From assembly GCA_042088665.1 (NCBI GenBank), contig JBELMB010000242.1, positions 1 to 7,484 of the forward strand: a stretch of DNA of 7,484 nt, written 5' to 3'. Each line of letters starts with the position of its first letter. Positions within the stretch are counted from its first letter, which is position 1. Positions 6,321 to 7,484 of this stretch are shown here, piece by piece. The stretch is from JBELMB01 sp042088665. GTDB taxonomy: Bacteria; Pseudomonadota; Alphaproteobacteria; Rhodobacterales; Rhodobacteraceae. The position numbers and the translations under genes were made by a program. The notes below the pieces were generated by a model that was not told the origin of the DNA, searched no databases, and was given only the letters and a program-made list of their open reading frames with translations.

Positions 6321-7274
6321 ATGTCCCACAGCTATACAACCGGCCGCCTGAACCTGCCCTTCACCGGCATCTGCACCTTTGCCCGATCGCCCTACCAGCC
6401 GGACTGGGGCGCAATCGAAGGTGACGCGGCCATTCTTGGCGCACCTTTCGACGCGGGCACACAGTGGCGGGCCGGCGCGCGGTTCGGGCCGCGCAGCATC
6501 CGCGAGGCCTCTACCCTGTTCAGTTTCGGTCACGCTGGCGCTTATGACCATGAAGACGACGCCATGTACCTCGAAGGCGTTCGGCTGGTGGACATGGGCG
6601 ATGCGGATATCGTGCACACGGACACGATCAAGAGCCACGCCAACATTCGCACCGGGGTCGAAGCGGCGCTGGCGGCGGGTGCCTTGCCGGTGACACTGGG
6701 GGGCGACCATTCGATCAACATCCCCTGCATCGAGGCCTTCGAAGGCCAGCCCGCCTTCCACATCCTGCAGATCGATGCGCATCTCGATTTTGTCGATGAA
6801 CGCCACGGCGTCACCCGCGGCCATGGCAACCCGATGCGGCGTGCCGCCGAGAAATCCTGGGTGACAGGCATGACGCAGGTGGGGATTCGCAACGTCTCTT
6901 CGACCGCGCGCGAGGGATACGAGGACGCGCGCCGCCGGGGATCGGACATCTTGTCGGTGCGCCAGATGAGAGCCCTTGGCGCGGCGGAGACAGCGGCCCG
7001 CCTGCCCGCGGGCACGCCGGTCTACATCACCATCGACATCGACGCCTTCTGCCCCTCCATCGCGCCCGGCACCGGCACGCCAAGCCACGGCGGATTTTTG
7101 TACTACGAGGTTCTGGAACTGCTGCAGGCGGTTACAAAAGCCCATCCCATCGTCGGAATCGACCTCGTGGAAGTGGCGCCGGACTATGATCCGACCGGGT
7201 CCACGGCGATCCTCGCGGCACAGCTTTTGATGAACCTGCTCGGCTTCACATTTCACGCGAAAGTAACGCCGTAA
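6321..7274 (+). CDS. speB: Agmatinase-family ureohydrolase
   Basis: A protein of 317 residues of the arginase/agmatinase family, a binuclear Mn-type hydrolase that releases urea from guanidino compounds. Agmatinase converts agmatine to putrescine. Metal ligands are all present: His130 (GGDHS), Asp152, His154 and Asp156 (DAHLDF), and Asp239 and Asp241 (DIDAF). The family signature continues as APGTGTPSHGG (248-258), with Glu284 in VEVAPDYD. Length matches E. coli SpeB (306). An in-frame ATG at 6135 would add 62 residues rich in Pro, Arg and Ala with no family resemblance. The ATG at 6321 places MSHSYTTGRL just before the conserved core and has a modest AAGAG 5 nt upstream. Substrate is not settled. 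The loop after DAHLDF reads GHGNPMRRA (167-175), where I would expect SHGT in classical agmatinases, so guanidinobutyrase or another guanidino hydrolase is possible. No polyamine gene is adjacent. Confidence 0.88.
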   Translation: MSHSYTTGRLNLPFTGICTFARSPYQPDWGAIEGDAAILGAPFDAGTQWRAGARFGPRSIREASTLFSFGHAGAYDHEDDAMYLEGVRLVDMGDADIVHTDTIKSHANIRTGVEAALAAGALPVTLGGDHSINIPCIEAFEGQPAFHILQIDAHLDFVDERHGVTRGHGNPMRRAAEKSWVTGMTQVGIRNVSSTAREGYEDARRRGSDILSVRQMRALGAAETAARLPAGTPVYITIDIDAFCPSIAPGTGTPSHGGFLYYEVLELLQAVTKAHPIVGIDLVEVAPDYDPTGSTAILAAQLLMNLLGFTFHAKVTP

Positions 7275-7348
7275 CCCCCTGAAAAGCAGCGTGATACAAG
7301 AAGACGCGTCGCGCCATGAACGACCCATTTCGAAACACGACGCCGCGC

Positions 7349-7370
7349 CGCGGCATTCGGTCCCGCCGCG
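7349..7370 (+). terminator. GC-rich hairpin after speB, possible weak terminator
   Basis: CGCGGC (7349-7354) and GCCGCG (7365-7370) form a 6-bp stem with a 10-base loop, followed by CCGGGTTTC. It lies 74 bp past the speB stop and 66 bp before the next gene. A 10-bp direct repeat CGCCGCGCCG (7341-7350 and 7364-7373) overlaps it. The lack of a proper T-tract makes termination doubtful. The rest of the 162-bp gap shows nothing else recognisable. Confidence 0.25.
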
Positions 7371-7423
7371 CCGGGTTTCATGCTTGTGTAACGCTGGTGT
7401 GGTCCACCCGACGCCGCAACCTC

Positions 7424-7429
7424 AGGAAG
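7424..7429 (+). promoter_or_regulatory. Ribosome binding site of the 3'-terminal gene
   Basis: AGGAAG lies 7 nt before the ATG at 7437. It supports that codon as a true start, although only 16 codons of the gene are in the window. Confidence 0.65.
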
Positions 7430-7436
7430 TCCCCCA

Positions 7437-7484
7437 ATGACCGCCCCGCTCGAAGGCTATACCGTTCTCGACCTGACGCATAGA
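7437..7484 (+). CDS. CaiB/BaiF-type CoA-transferase, N-terminus only
   Basis: Sixteen codons after a well-spaced AGGAAG encode MTAPLEGYTVLDLTHR and run off the end. The pattern PLEG-x-x-VLDLT-H/R is the characteristic N-terminus of family III CoA-transferases (CaiB/BaiF), which move CoA between carboxylic acids. The next family positions, usually a short hydrophobic stretch with GP, are missing. The last codon AGA may be adapter sequence, because AGA begins the Illumina read-through adapter AGATCGGAAGAGC; if so, the final Arg is not real. It shares strand with speB across 162 bp, so co-transcription is possible. Family assignment rests on this short motif, and the substrate cannot be inferred. 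Confidence 0.6.
   Translation, partial: MTAPLEGYTVLDLTHR

Noticed and set aside
6216..7328. 370-codon minus-strand frame opposite speB
   Set aside because: It is the antisense shadow of the ureohydrolase, which carries all catalytic motifs on the + strand.

Overview
The window looks like a short-read contig from a GC-rich alphaproteobacterium, most probably a marine Rhodobacteraceae (Roseobacter-type) species. This rests on a CckA-type hybrid kinase, a CtrA-box motif of the TTAA-N7-TTAA form, the family types of the other genes and the high GC content. I could not run a search, so the taxonomy is inference. The first 17 bases match the 3' end of the Illumina read-1 adapter, so the left edge is an assembly or trimming artefact. 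The right edge cuts a gene after 16 codons, and its last bases may also be adapter.

Layout. Bases 54-653 (+) encode a small sulfotransferase-like P-loop protein. It converges with a minus-strand block that reads guaB (5784-4336), then rsmB (4332-3166), then cckA (3058-764). guaB (IMP dehydrogenase, GTP synthesis) and rsmB (rRNA m5C methyltransferase) are 3 bp apart and almost certainly one transcript. cckA lies 107 bp further on, behind its own regulatory gap. That gap carries a perfect CtrA-type box and a GANTC site. A 536-bp non-coding stretch (5785-6320) then separates guaB from a divergent agmatinase-family ureohydrolase (6321-7274, +). A further 162 bp on, a CaiB/BaiF-type CoA-transferase begins (7437, +) and is truncated by the contig end.

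How it fits together. Most of the window is conserved housekeeping and cell-cycle content. The most informative regulatory signal is the CtrA box upstream of cckA. CckA is the kinase at the top of the phosphorelay that controls CtrA, so the site suggests a feedback loop. The second region of interest is the structured guaB/speB intergenic region, with a sigma70-like promoter and a two-tier hairpin directly downstream of it. I found no CRISPR array, insertion sequence, tRNA, rRNA or defence system, and nothing that clearly constitutes a new system.
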